From contig JADJTH010000008.1 in the NCBI GenBank assembly GCA_016711325.1, positions 744,001-808,000 on the forward strand: 64,000 nt of DNA, given 5' to 3'. The stretch is from Nigerium sp. (GTDB lineage: Bacteria > Actinomycetota > Actinomycetes > Propionibacteriales > Propionibacteriaceae). Position 1 is the stretch's first letter. Each line of letters starts with the position of its first letter. The notes under the pieces were generated by a model. The model was not told the DNA's origin, made no database searches, and was given only the letters and a program-made list of their open reading frames with translations. Position numbers and translations under genes: made by a program. Below, piece by piece: positions 52,328-60,139 of the stretch.

Positions 52328-54204
52328 GCCAGCCTGCGCAATCCGGACGCCACGGCCACGGCCCGCAGCGCCGCCGCCGCCTTGTTGCGGGACTCCAGGT
52401 CTTCGGACGCCGGAACCGAATCGGCCACGATCCCGCCGCCGGCCTGCACGTAGGCCCGGCCCGCCTTGAGCACGGCGGTGCGGATCGCGATCGCCACGTC
52501 GGAATTGCCGGCGAAGTCGAAGTAACCGACCACGCCCCCGTACAGCCCCCGGCGGGAGACCTCGAGGCGGTCGATGATCTCCATGGCACGTACCTTCGGC
52601 GCTCCCGACAGCGTGCCGGCCGGGAAGCAGGCGAGGGTGGCCTCGAGCGCGGTGCGCTCGGGGCGCAGCTCACCGACCACGGTCGACTCCAGATGCATGA
52701 TGTGGCTGTAGCGACGCACGGCCATGAACTCGACCACGCTCACCGTTCCCGGCAGGCAGACCCGGCCCAGATCGTTGCGGCCCAGATCGACCAGCATCAG
52801 GTGCTCGGCGCGCTCCTTCGGGTCGCGCAGCAGGTGCGCCTCATGGGCGGCGTCCTCTTCGGCGGTGGCCCCGCGGGGCTGCGATCCGGCGATCGGATGG
52901 GTCAGCACCCGCCGGTCGTTGACGGTGACGAGTGCCTCGGGACTGGAGCCGACGATCGACAGCGCGTCCAGACGCAGCAGGTACATGTACGGGCTCGGGT
53001 TGCTGCGGCGCAGCACGCGGTAGACGTCCAGCGCGTCCGCCTCGCAGGGCGCCTCGAACCGCTGGCTGACGACGATCTGGAACGCCTCCCCTGCCTTGAT
53101 CTCCTCGACTGCCAGGGCGACGGCCTCCTCGAACTCCGCCTGGGTGCGCTGGCGCGTGAAGGGGATCGGCTCCGGCGCCCTCGCGGGTAGCGACAGCAAC
53201 GGGCTGGCCGGTTCGCGGAGCCGGGCGGCCATCGTGCGGACGCGCTCGGCGGCGTCCGCGTAGGCCTGATCCACCCGCTCCGCGGTGTCGTCGAAGTTGA
53301 TCGCGTTCGCGATCAACCACACCTCGCCGGTGTGGTGGTCGAGCACGGCCACGTCGGAGGCGAGCATCATCACCATCTCGGGCAGGCCGAGGTCGTCGGG
53401 ATTGCCGTCGGGCAGGTGCTCCAGGCGGCGGACGATGTCGTAGCCGAGATAGCCGACCATGCCGGAGACCATCGGCGGCAGTTCGGGATCGCGCGGGGTG
53501 TTCAGCCGTCCGAGGGTCTCGGCGAGCACGGCCAGTGGATCGCCGCCGTCGGGCACGTTCGCCAGCGAGGGCCCCGACCAACGGGCCTGGCCGCCCTCCT
53601 CCGACAGCACGGCGGCCGAGTTCACGCCGACGATCGAGTAGCGGGCCCACACGCCGGCCTCGGCCGACTCCAGCAGGAAGGTGTGGGAACGGTCTCCGCA
53701 CAGGTGGTGGTAGAGCCCGATCGCCGTCACGTCGTCGGCCAGCAACCTCGTCCACACGCTGACCACCCGGCAGCCCTCTTCGGACGCCTTCGCCCGGAAG
53801 CCGTCCAGATCGGGGGTGAGGGGCACCTCGCGTGCCGCATCCGCCTCCGGGTCGGCGAGCAGCTCGCGGGCGTCGAAGCAGGTGGCGTCGCCGGTGTGAC
53901 AGGCGCCACCGGTCTGGTCCACGCTCAGCAGCACCGCGTCGCCGTCGCAGTCGAGCTGGACGCGCCGCACCCGCTGGGTGTGGCCGCTGGTCAGGCCCTT
54001 CACCCACAGCTCGCCGCGCGAGCGCGACCAGTACGTGCCCTCGCGGGTACGCAGGGTGCGTGCGAGCGCCTCGTCGTTCATCCACGCCTGCATCAGCACG
54101 GCGCCGGTGGCGGCGTCCTGCGCGACGGCGGCGATGAGTCCGTCCGCGTTGCGCTTGAGGGCGTCCGCGAGTTCGGGAGGAAGCGTGCTGGGCATGGGCG
54201 TCAT
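52324..54204 (-). CDS. Fused phosphoribosyl-AMP cyclohydrolase (HisI) and anthranilate synthase component I (TrpE)
   Basis: One 626-residue frame joins two enzymes. Residues 1-118 are HisI: metal site DCDGD (85-89) and ACHTGDATCF with Cys102, His103 and Cys109. After a short linker (about 119-130) TrpE begins: FRAKASEEG, the feedback site LLESAEAG (LLES at 177-180), then AGEAFQIVVSQRFEAP, HPIAGSQPRGATAEED, VDLGRNDLGRV and ATLACFPAGTLSGAPKVRAMEI. All catalytic motifs in both halves look intact. In most actinobacteria hisI and trpE are adjacent separate genes. The ATG at 54204 or 54195 may be used; GACAAT ends seven bases before the second. It leads the trp operon. Confidence 0.92.
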   Translation of the reverse strand: MTPMPSTLPPELADALKRNADGLIAAVAQDAATGAVLMQAWMNDEALARTLRTREGTYWSRSRGELWVKGLTSGHTQRVRRVQLDCDGDAVLLSVDQTGGACHTGDATCFDARELLADPEADAAREVPLTPDLDGFRAKASEEGCRVVSVWTRLLADDVTAIGLYHHLCGDRSHTFLLESAEAGVWARYSIVGVNSAAVLSEEGGQARWSGPSLANVPDGGDPLAVLAETLGRLNTPRDPELPPMVSGMVGYLGYDIVRRLEHLPDGNPDDLGLPEMVMMLASDVAVLDHHTGEVWLIANAINFDDTAERVDQAYADAAERVRTMAARLREPASPLLSLPARAPEPIPFTRQRTQAEFEEAVALAVEEIKAGEAFQIVVSQRFEAPCEADALDVYRVLRRSNPSPYMYLLRLDALSIVGSSPEALVTVNDRRVLTHPIAGSQPRGATAEEDAAHEAHLLRDPKERAEHLMLVDLGRNDLGRVCLPGTVSVVEFMAVRRYSHIMHLESTVVGELRPERTALEATLACFPAGTLSGAPKVRAMEIIDRLEVSRRGLYGGVVGYFDFAGNSDVAIAIRTAVLKAGRAYVQAGGGIVADSVPASEDLESRNKAAAALRAVAVASGLRRLA

Positions 54205-54254
54205 TGTCCCACGGCGTTGTGCGCCGGTCGTCCTCGTCCGGTGGCGCGCTTGGC

Positions 54255-54260
54255 TAGGGT
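54255..54260 (+). promoter_or_regulatory. Candidate -10 element, leaderless start of the TIGR03085 gene
   Basis: TAGGGT ends six bases before the ATG at 54267, and no ribosome site is present. No convincing -35 is seen. The 62-base gap also has to hold the divergent hisI-trpE promoter. Confidence 0.4.
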
Positions 54261-54266
54261 AGGCGC

Positions 54267-54887
54267 ATGGGTTTCGCCAAGCAGGAACGAACGGCTCTGT
54301 GTAACGCGCTCGAGGCGGCGGGGCCCGACGCCCCGACCCTGTGCGAGGGCTGGATGACCCACGACCTGGCCGCGCACATCTGGGTGCGCGAGAACGACCC
54401 GTCGGCGCTGCCCGGAATGGTGCTCGACGTGCTCGCCGACGTCACCGCGGCGCGCATGCAGGCCACCAAGCGCCGCTGGACCTACGACGAGCTGATCCGC
54501 CAGGTCCGGCGCGGCCCGCGGCCGATCTCGGTGTTCGCCCTGCCGGTCCTCGACGAGTCGGCCAACACCGCCGAGTTCTTCGTGCACACCGAGGACGTGC
54601 GGCGTCCGGCGGGTTTGGCGCCGCGCGAGACCACGCACGACTTCGAGAACGCGATCGCCAAGAGCCTCAACACCCTCGCCAAGCCGCTCTTCCGCGGCGC
54701 CCCGTGCGGCATCGTGCTCGAACGCACGGATCGCCCGCAGCGGCTGCGCGCCAAGCCGGGCGCCACGACGGTCACCGTGATCGGCAAGCCGTCCGAGCTG
54801 CTGTTGTTCGCGTTCGGGCGCAGGGCGGACGCCGACGTGCGGCTCGTCGGCGACGACGACGCGAAGGCGGCCCTGCTGGCGCAGTAA
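54267..54887 (+). CDS. TIGR03085-family metal-binding protein (DinB/mycothiol-type fold)
   Basis: The 206-residue protein has the pattern ERTALCNALEAAGPDAPTLCEGW followed by MTHDLAAHIWVREND, the N-terminal four-helix, His-based metal site of the TIGR03085/DinB-related group found only in actinobacteria. EFFVHTEDVRRPAG provides the second His cluster. Relatives include mycothiol-dependent isomerases, but this subgroup has no known reaction. It is divergent from hisI-trpE and converges on the VanZ-like gene. Confidence 0.8.
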   Translation: MGFAKQERTALCNALEAAGPDAPTLCEGWMTHDLAAHIWVRENDPSALPGMVLDVLADVTAARMQATKRRWTYDELIRQVRRGPRPISVFALPVLDESANTAEFFVHTEDVRRPAGLAPRETTHDFENAIAKSLNTLAKPLFRGAPCGIVLERTDRPQRLRAKPGATTVTVIGKPSELLLFAFGRRADADVRLVGDDDAKAALLAQ

Positions 54888-54896
54888 CCGCGTCCG

Positions 54897-55271
54897 TCAG
54901 GGGCGGGTGTCGGTGTCGGTGCGGACGGCCGTCCACCAGCCGACGGCCACGCCGAGCAGGCCGGCCAATGCGTCCAGCACATCGCCGCTGCGCTCGGCGA
55001 TCCAGAAGTGTTGGACCAGTTCGCTGATCGGAACGTGCATCAGCATCGGCGTCAACGCCATCCAAGGCTTCGGCACGACCCGCATCAGCGCCCACGTCGG
55101 CACCGCGAACAGGACGAGGTGGACGACCTTGTCCAGCCCGGGGAACGACAGCGGCCCCGGATCGGGCGGGCTGGTCGTGTACAGCCCCCACATCTGCAGC
55201 GCGAGCGCCACGACGACGACGATCCAGCCCGCCGCAGCCCGACGGCGGGGGTCGGCCGGCTCCCCGATCAC
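54897..55271 (-). CDS. VanZ-like membrane protein
   Basis: The 124-residue protein has an N-terminal helix (WIVVVVALALQMWGLY), then PDPGPLSFPGLDKVVHLVLFAVPTW, the D-K-x-x-H-x-x-x-F motif of VanZ-like proteins, a helix with LTPMLMHVPISELVQ and a final helix (DVLDALAGLLGVAVGWW). The family is linked to teicoplanin tolerance in one case, but most members are of unknown role. The GTG at 55271 overlaps the gatB stop as GTGA. Confidence 0.78.
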   Translation of the reverse strand: MIGEPADPRRRAAAGWIVVVVALALQMWGLYTTSPPDPGPLSFPGLDKVVHLVLFAVPTWALMRVVPKPWMALTPMLMHVPISELVQHFWIAERSGDVLDALAGLLGVAVGWWTAVRTDTDTRP

Positions 55272-56755
55272 GACAGCTTTTCGAGAATCAGCTGACGGAC
55301 GCGGGCGGCGTCCGCCTTGCCCCGCATCTGCTTCATGATCGCGCCGATCAGCGCGCCGGCGGCCTGCACCTTGCCGTCGCGGATCTTCTGGGCGACGTCG
55401 GGGTGGGCGGCGATCGCGGCGTCCACGGCGGCGCCGAGCGCGCCGTCGTCCGAGACCACGGCCAGCCCGCGGGCCGCCACGATCTCGTCCGGCGTACCCT
55501 CGCCGGCCAGCAGTCCGTCGAAGACCGCGCGGGCCAGCTTGTCGTTGATGGTGCCCGCATCGACCAGGCGTTGGACGCCCGCGACCTGCGCGGCGCTCAC
55601 CCCGACCTCCGCCAGCTCGATGCCGCGCTCGTTGGCACGGCGTGCGAGTTCGCCCAGCCACCACTTCCGTGCGGACGCCGCGCTCGCCCCGGCCGTCACG
55701 GTCGCCTCGATCAGGTCGATCGAGCCGGGCGTGCCGGTGACGTCGCGCATCTCCAGGTCGGCGAAACCCCAGGCGGCCTGAAGCCTGGCGCGGCGCTGGG
55801 CGGGAGGCTCGGGCAGCGTGGCGCGCAACTGCTCGACCCACGACGCGCCGGCGGCGACCGGCACGAGATCCGGCTCGGGGAAGTAGCGGTAGTCCTCGGC
55901 CTCCTCCTTGGAACGACCCGGGGACGTCCAGCCCTCCTCGTGCCAATGCCGCGTCTCCTGGATCACCCGCTCGCCGGCGGCCAGCAGGGCGCCCTGGCGG
56001 CGGATCTCGTGACGCAGCGCGCCCTCGACCGCCTTCAGCGAGTTGACGTTCTTGGTCTCCGAGCGGGTGCCCAGCACGTGCGCCCCCTTGGGGGCGAGCG
56101 ACACGTTCGCGTCGCAGCGCATGTTGCCGGCCTCCATGCGGGCGTCCGACACGCCGAGGGCCACCATGAGCTCGCGCAGGTGTGCCATGTAGGCGCGGGC
56201 GACGACCGGCGTCCGCTCGCCGAGGCCGAGGATCGGCCGGGTGACGATCTCCATCAGCGGCGTGCCCGCGCGGTTGTAGTCGACCAGCGAATAGTCGGCG
56301 CCGTGGATGCGGCCGGTGACGCCCGCGTGGGTGAGCTTGCCCGCATCTTCTTCCATGTGCACGCGTTCGATGTCGATGCGATAGGTCTCGCCGTCCACGT
56401 CGATGTTCACGTGCCCGTCGAAGCAGATCGGCTCGTCGTACTGCGAGGTCTGGAAGTTCTTCGTCATGTCGGGGTAGAAGTAGTTCTTGCGCGCGAACCG
56501 GCACCATGACGCGACCTGGCAGTTGAGTGCCAGCCCGATGCGGATGGCCGACTCCACGGCCTTGCCGTTCACCACCGGCAGCGACCCGGGCAAGCCCAGG
56601 CACACGGGGCAGGTCTTGGTGTTGGGCTCGCCGCCGGGAGTGTTGTCGCAGCCGCAGAACATCTTGGTGGCCGTGTTGAGTTCGACGTGCACCTCGAGGC
56701 CCAGCGCGGGGTCGAAGCGTTCCATCACCTCGTCGTAGTCCATGAGGTCGCTCAT
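55268..56755 (-). CDS. gatB: Asp-tRNA(Asn)/Glu-tRNA(Gln) amidotransferase subunit B
   Basis: The 495-residue subunit binds mischarged tRNA and activates it with ATP. It shows ALGLEVHVELNTATKMFCGC and PNTKTCPVCLGLPGSLPVVN (zinc cysteines), NYFYPDMTKNFQTSQYDEP, RVHMEEDAGKL, SLVDYNRAGTPLMEIVT and the C-terminal helical YqeY-like domain (AAGALIGAIMKQMRGKADA). The ATG at 56755 is one base past the gatA stop. Confidence 0.96.
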   Translation of the reverse strand: MSDLMDYDEVMERFDPALGLEVHVELNTATKMFCGCDNTPGGEPNTKTCPVCLGLPGSLPVVNGKAVESAIRIGLALNCQVASWCRFARKNYFYPDMTKNFQTSQYDEPICFDGHVNIDVDGETYRIDIERVHMEEDAGKLTHAGVTGRIHGADYSLVDYNRAGTPLMEIVTRPILGLGERTPVVARAYMAHLRELMVALGVSDARMEAGNMRCDANVSLAPKGAHVLGTRSETKNVNSLKAVEGALRHEIRRQGALLAAGERVIQETRHWHEEGWTSPGRSKEEAEDYRYFPEPDLVPVAAGASWVEQLRATLPEPPAQRRARLQAAWGFADLEMRDVTGTPGSIDLIEATVTAGASAASARKWWLGELARRANERGIELAEVGVSAAQVAGVQRLVDAGTINDKLARAVFDGLLAGEGTPDEIVAARGLAVVSDDGALGAAVDAAIAAHPDVAQKIRDGKVQAAGALIGAIMKQMRGKADAARVRQLILEKLS

Positions 56756-56756
56756 C

Positions 56757-58280
56757 TCAGGCCTCCTTCGGGGCGTCGGGCGTCCAGCGGGGGGCCAGCC
56801 GATCGCTGAGGACGCCGCCGTCGGGGGCGGCGAGCGCGCGCTCGAGGGCCGCGCCGACGCGGTAGACACGATCGTCGGCCAGCGGCGGCGCCATCACCTG
56901 CAACCCGACCGGCAGGCCGTCTTCGGGCGACAGCCCGCACGGGAACGAGCCTGCCGGCACGCCCGCCATGTTGGCCGGGATCGTGCACAGGTCGGACGCG
57001 TACATCGCCAGCAGGTCGTCGGTGCGCTCGCCGATCTTGAACGCCGTCGTCGGGGTCGAGGGCGACACCAGCACGTCGACCTGGGCGAACGCCGCCTCGA
57101 AGTCGCGCGCGATGAGCGTGCGCACCTTCTGCGCCGAGCCGTAGTAGGCGTCGTAGTAGCCCGAACTGAGCGCGTAGGTGCCGATGATGATGCGCCGCTT
57201 CACCTCGTCGCCGAACGCGTCACCGCGGGTGAGCCTCATCACCTCTTCGGTACTGCGGGTGCCGTCGTCGCCGACGCGCCGGCCGTAGCGGATCGCGTCG
57301 TAGCGGGCCAGGTTCGAGCTGACCTCCGACGGCATGATCAGGTAGTACGCGCCGAGCGCGTAGCGGAAATGGGGGCAGGACACGTCCACGATCTCGGCGC
57401 CTGCGGCCCGCAGGTGCGCGACGCCCTCGGTGAAACGCCGGAGCACGCCCGGGTCGTAGCCCTCGCCGCCGAGTTCGGTCACCACGCCGATCCGCATCCC
57501 GGCGACGTCGCCCGAGCGGGCGGCCTCGACCACGGGTGGGACGGGCGCGTCGATCGACGTGGAATCCTGCGGGTCGTGGCCCGCGATGATCGCGTGGAGC
57601 AGCGCGGCGTCCAGCACCGTGCGGGCGCACGGGCCGGGCTGGTCGAGCGAGGACGCCATCGCGATCACGCCGAAGCGCGACGTGCCGCCGTAGGTGGGCT
57701 TGACTCCGACGGTGCCGGTGACCGCGCCCGGCTGGCGGATCGAGCCGCCCGTATCGGTGCCGACCGCCAGCGGGGCCTCGAACGAGGCCAGCGCGGCCGC
57801 CGAACCGCCGCCCGATCCGCCCGGGATCCGCGCGAGATCCCACGGGTTGTACGTGGGCCCGAAGGCGGACGTCTCGGTCGAGGAGCCCATCGCGAACTCG
57901 TCGAGGTTGGTCTTGCCGAGGATCACCACGCCGGCGTCCAGCAGCCGCTGCGTGACGGTGGCCGAGTAGGGCGGGCGCCAGCCCTCCAGCATGCGCGACG
58001 CCGCCGTCGTCGGCACGCCCTCCTGGCAGAACAGGTCCTTCAGCGCGAGCGGGACGCCGGCCAGCGGGCCGAGCGCCTCGCCCGCGTCCAGGCGCTCGTC
58101 GACGCCGCGGGCCTGCGCGAGCGCGCCCTCGGCGTCCACGTGCAGGAACGCGTGCACCGCGCCGTCGACGCGGCCGATCTGGTCGAGGAACGCCCGCGTC
58201 ACCTCGACCGCCGTGAGCTCGCGGGCCGCGATCCGGGCACCCAGATCGGACGCGGTCGCCGTCAGGATCGCGGCGGCCAT
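56757..58280 (-). CDS. gatA: Asp-tRNA(Asn)/Glu-tRNA(Gln) amidotransferase subunit A
   Basis: The 507-residue amidase releases ammonia from glutamine. The Ser-cisSer-Lys triad is seen as LKDLF (Lys), IPGGSGGGSAAALA (cis-Ser) and VGTDTGGSIRQPG (nucleophile Ser), with GKTNLDEFAMGSSTE. The ATG shares a base with the gatC stop (TGATG). The order gatC-gatA-gatB with tight spacing makes one operon. Confidence 0.96.
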   Translation of the reverse strand: MAAAILTATASDLGARIAARELTAVEVTRAFLDQIGRVDGAVHAFLHVDAEGALAQARGVDERLDAGEALGPLAGVPLALKDLFCQEGVPTTAASRMLEGWRPPYSATVTQRLLDAGVVILGKTNLDEFAMGSSTETSAFGPTYNPWDLARIPGGSGGGSAAALASFEAPLAVGTDTGGSIRQPGAVTGTVGVKPTYGGTSRFGVIAMASSLDQPGPCARTVLDAALLHAIIAGHDPQDSTSIDAPVPPVVEAARSGDVAGMRIGVVTELGGEGYDPGVLRRFTEGVAHLRAAGAEIVDVSCPHFRYALGAYYLIMPSEVSSNLARYDAIRYGRRVGDDGTRSTEEVMRLTRGDAFGDEVKRRIIIGTYALSSGYYDAYYGSAQKVRTLIARDFEAAFAQVDVLVSPSTPTTAFKIGERTDDLLAMYASDLCTIPANMAGVPAGSFPCGLSPEDGLPVGLQVMAPPLADDRVYRVGAALERALAAPDGGVLSDRLAPRWTPDAPKEA

Positions 58281-58576
58281 CAGCCCTCCTCCGTCAGGAT
58301 GCGCGGCGCGCGGAAGCGATCGTCCTCGACGGCCGGCGCCATGGCGAGCGCTTGCGCGGGCGTGAGGCTGGGCCGGACGACGTCGTCGCGGAAGACGTTC
58401 GTGAGTGCCAGCGCGTGCGACATCGGCGTCACGTCGGAGCCCGCAACCTCGGACACCGAGGCGACGGCCGCCAGGACGATGTCGAGTTCGGGAGCGAACC
58501 GCTCCAGCTCCTCAGCGGACAGCTCGATGCGCGCCAAGTCGGCGAGCCGCGCCACATCGGCGGTGGTCAAGGCCAC
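58280..58576 (-). CDS. gatC: Asp-tRNA(Asn)/Glu-tRNA(Gln) amidotransferase subunit C
   Basis: The 98-residue stabilising subunit begins ALTTADVARLADLARIELS and ends with the loop LRP-like VRPSLTPAQALAMAPAVEDD and FRAPRIL, both typical of GatC. The GTG at 58576 is preceded by GGAGGAG. It is the first gene of the gatCAB operon. The 156-base gap upstream, shared with the divergent ACT gene, shows no other frame. Confidence 0.92.
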   Translation of the reverse strand: MALTTADVARLADLARIELSAEELERFAPELDIVLAAVASVSEVAGSDVTPMSHALALTNVFRDDVVRPSLTPAQALAMAPAVEDDRFRAPRILTEEG

Positions 58577-58732
58577 GGTGTCACTCCTCCGGACGGTTTC
58601 GGGATGCCCCCATCCTAGGGCTCGGCGCTTCCGCCGCCGGACGCCGCCCGCGGGTGACAATCACATGACAAGCAAGAAAACTCACGGCCGTCGCACTGGG
58701 ATAACGGTCCGGTCTCGGGTATCAAGGGGGCC

Positions 58733-59362
58733 ATGTACCTTCTGCGCGTGATCATCCCCGACCGCCCCGGATCGCTCGGGGCGGTGGCCACTGCGCTTGG
58801 CCTTGCCCGGGCCGACATCAACGCGGTCGAGATCGTCGAGAAGGGACACGGCTTCGTCATCGACGACTTCATGCTCACCCTCCCCTCCGATGCGCGTCCC
58901 GACACGCTGGTCAGCGCCTGCGCGGCGTTGGCCGACGTCGAGGTGATGTGGGTGTCGGTGTACCCCGACAACTGGGGCCTCTCGGGCGACATCGACGTGC
59001 TGGAGCAGATGGTCACGGTCCCCGAGCGGGCGGAGGAGGTGCTCGCCGATCTCGCACCCGCCACCTTCCATTGCAGTTGGGCCCTCATCGTCGACCGCGA
59101 CAGCGGGCAGGTCGTGCACCGCAGCTCACTGGCGCCTGTCAGCAACGTCGATGTCGAGCTCGTCGGCGACCTCGCCTCGGCGCACGTGTGCGATCTCGCC
59201 GCGGGCTGGCAGGACGGCTGGGGCGAGCACGCCATCGCCGTCGCGCCGTTCCGCGACGATCACTCGATCATCGTCGGGCGCCCGGGGCCGCCGTTTCGCA
59301 CGACCGAACTGGCTCGCCTGAAGCACCTTGCGCTGCTCGCGGGCGAGCACGAGCACATCTGA
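58733..59362 (+). CDS. ACT-domain amino-acid-binding protein
   Basis: The 209-residue protein starts MYLLRVIIPDRPGSLGAVATALG, a clear ACT fold with the Pro-Gly ligand loop, continuing INAVEIVEKGHGFVIDDFML. The C-terminal half (about 100-209) is a separate domain with DLASAHVCDLAAGWQDG. It has no enzyme domain, so it is likely a sensor or regulator. AAGGGGG precedes the ATG. Confidence 0.8.
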   Translation: MYLLRVIIPDRPGSLGAVATALGLARADINAVEIVEKGHGFVIDDFMLTLPSDARPDTLVSACAALADVEVMWVSVYPDNWGLSGDIDVLEQMVTVPERAEEVLADLAPATFHCSWALIVDRDSGQVVHRSSLAPVSNVDVELVGDLASAHVCDLAAGWQDGWGEHAIAVAPFRDDHSIIVGRPGPPFRTTELARLKHLALLAGEHEHI

Positions 59363-59405
59363 CCTGAGGCGCCAGCGCGTCCGTGCCGGCGGGCGAATGC
59401 GACCG

Positions 59406-59612
59406 TCAGAAGCCCCGCAACTGGAAATAGGCGAACGTGCCGAAGCCGACGACGACGGTCAGCACGAGCACAGCGACCACGATCGTCCACACCCGCTGGT
59501 GACGCTTGCGGCGGGTGGTCGGCACGTCGGCCGGCGCCCATTCGCCCACGCGGGGCCGGACCCGCGGCGACGCGTCGCCGTTCAGGTTCAGGTTGCTGTT
59601 CAGGCCTTCCAC
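59406..59612 (-). CDS. Small single-helix membrane protein
   Basis: The 68-residue frame from a GTG at 59612 has a polar N-terminus (MEGLNSNLNLNGDASPRV), a basic stretch (TTRRKRHQRV) and one strong helix (WTIVVAVLVLTVVVGFGTFAYF) near the C-terminus. I do not recognise a family. A longer upstream frame exists but is less protein-like and would overlap the leader-peptide promoter. It converges on the ACT gene. Confidence 0.5.
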   Translation of the reverse strand: MEGLNSNLNLNGDASPRVRPRVGEWAPADVPTTRRKRHQRVWTIVVAVLVLTVVVGFGTFAYFQLRGF

Positions 59613-59660
59613 CCGCGTCAGCGTACCCGGCCCGAATCCCGGGACGCCGGTGGGCCGGGG

Positions 59661-59689
59661 TTGCCCGTCGCCGCGCACTCGCCTAGTCT
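59661..59689 (+). promoter_or_regulatory. Promoter of the cysteine leader peptide
   Basis: A -35 TTGCCC (59661-59666) and a -10 TAGTCT (59684-59689) are separated by exactly 17 bases. The -10 ends seven bases before the ATG at 59697, so transcription would start at or near the start codon (leaderless). Confidence 0.65.
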
Positions 59690-59696
59690 TCACCGC

Positions 59697-59789
59697 ATGA
59701 TCTCGACAGCGCGCACGCACACGCTGTCCTTTGTCATGTCCTCGGGTTGTTGTCTGGGCTGTTGCCGCATGCGCGGCGCCCTCTCCTGA
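59697..59789 (+). CDS. Cysteine-rich leader peptide (30 residues)
   Basis: The reading frame MISTARTHTLSFVMSSGCCL GCCRMRGALS (written in two parts) contains two Cys-Cys pairs within five codons (59748-59765), too short and biased for an ordinary protein. It has no ribosome site and appears to be read from a leaderless mRNA. It lies 72 bases before a NIL-domain gene on the same strand. Polycysteine upstream frames that slow the ribosome when Cys-tRNA is scarce, and so control downstream sulfur genes, are known in mycobacteria. This looks like the same principle. Confidence 0.72.
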   Translation: MISTARTHTLSFVMSSGCCLGCCRMRGALS

Positions 59790-59854
59790 CGCGGCCTCGC
59801 CGGCTGAGCGGGAGCAGGGCCTTCGAACCCCTCTCTCATCCTTCAGCCCAGGAG
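59779..59854 (+). promoter_or_regulatory. Putative cysteine-responsive attenuator / ribosome-site switch
   Basis: The end of the leader frame can pair in two exclusive ways. ccctctcc (59779-59786) can pair with ggag-c-aggg (59811-59819, one bulge). Alternatively ctcctg (59783-59788) is the exact complement of caggag (59849-59854), the ribosome site of the NIL gene. A ribosome held at the Cys codons or at the stop would change which one forms. This is inferred from sequence alone. Confidence 0.45.
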
Positions 59855-59861
59855 CATCATC

Positions 59862-60089
59862 ATGACCCTCGATCTCGTCTTCGTCGGCACGGACGCCGGA
59901 CGCGCCACCCTCGGCCAGCTCACCTCAGAACTCGGCGTCTCGTTCCGCCTGCTCGCCGAGCGCGTCACCACCATGGAGATCTTCCCGGTGAGCGTGCTCA
60001 CCGTGGAGCTGTCCGGCGACGGCGCCCGCCTGGACGCGGCCAGCCGCTGGATCGCCAGCCGCGGCGTCCACCGCCTCGCGGCCGCCTGA
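59862..60089 (+). CDS. NIL-domain protein
   Basis: The 75-residue protein fits the NIL domain seen at the C-terminus of methionine ABC transporter ATPases and in free-standing actinobacterial proteins: LVFVGTDAGRATLGQLTSEL, then VSVLTVELSGDGARLDAASRW and IASRGVHRL. Such domains bind small ligands, probably methionine or related amino acids. CAGGAG lies eight bases before the ATG. The cysteine leader upstream points to sulfur-dependent control. It ends 50 bases from the convergent ligA. Confidence 0.75.
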   Translation: MTLDLVFVGTDAGRATLGQLTSELGVSFRLLAERVTTMEIFPVSVLTVELSGDGARLDAASRWIASRGVHRLAAA

Positions 60090-60139
60090 TCGGGGCGCTG
60101 CGCCTTGTCCTCGCGCAGGGCGGAGCGCGACGTGTGCCG

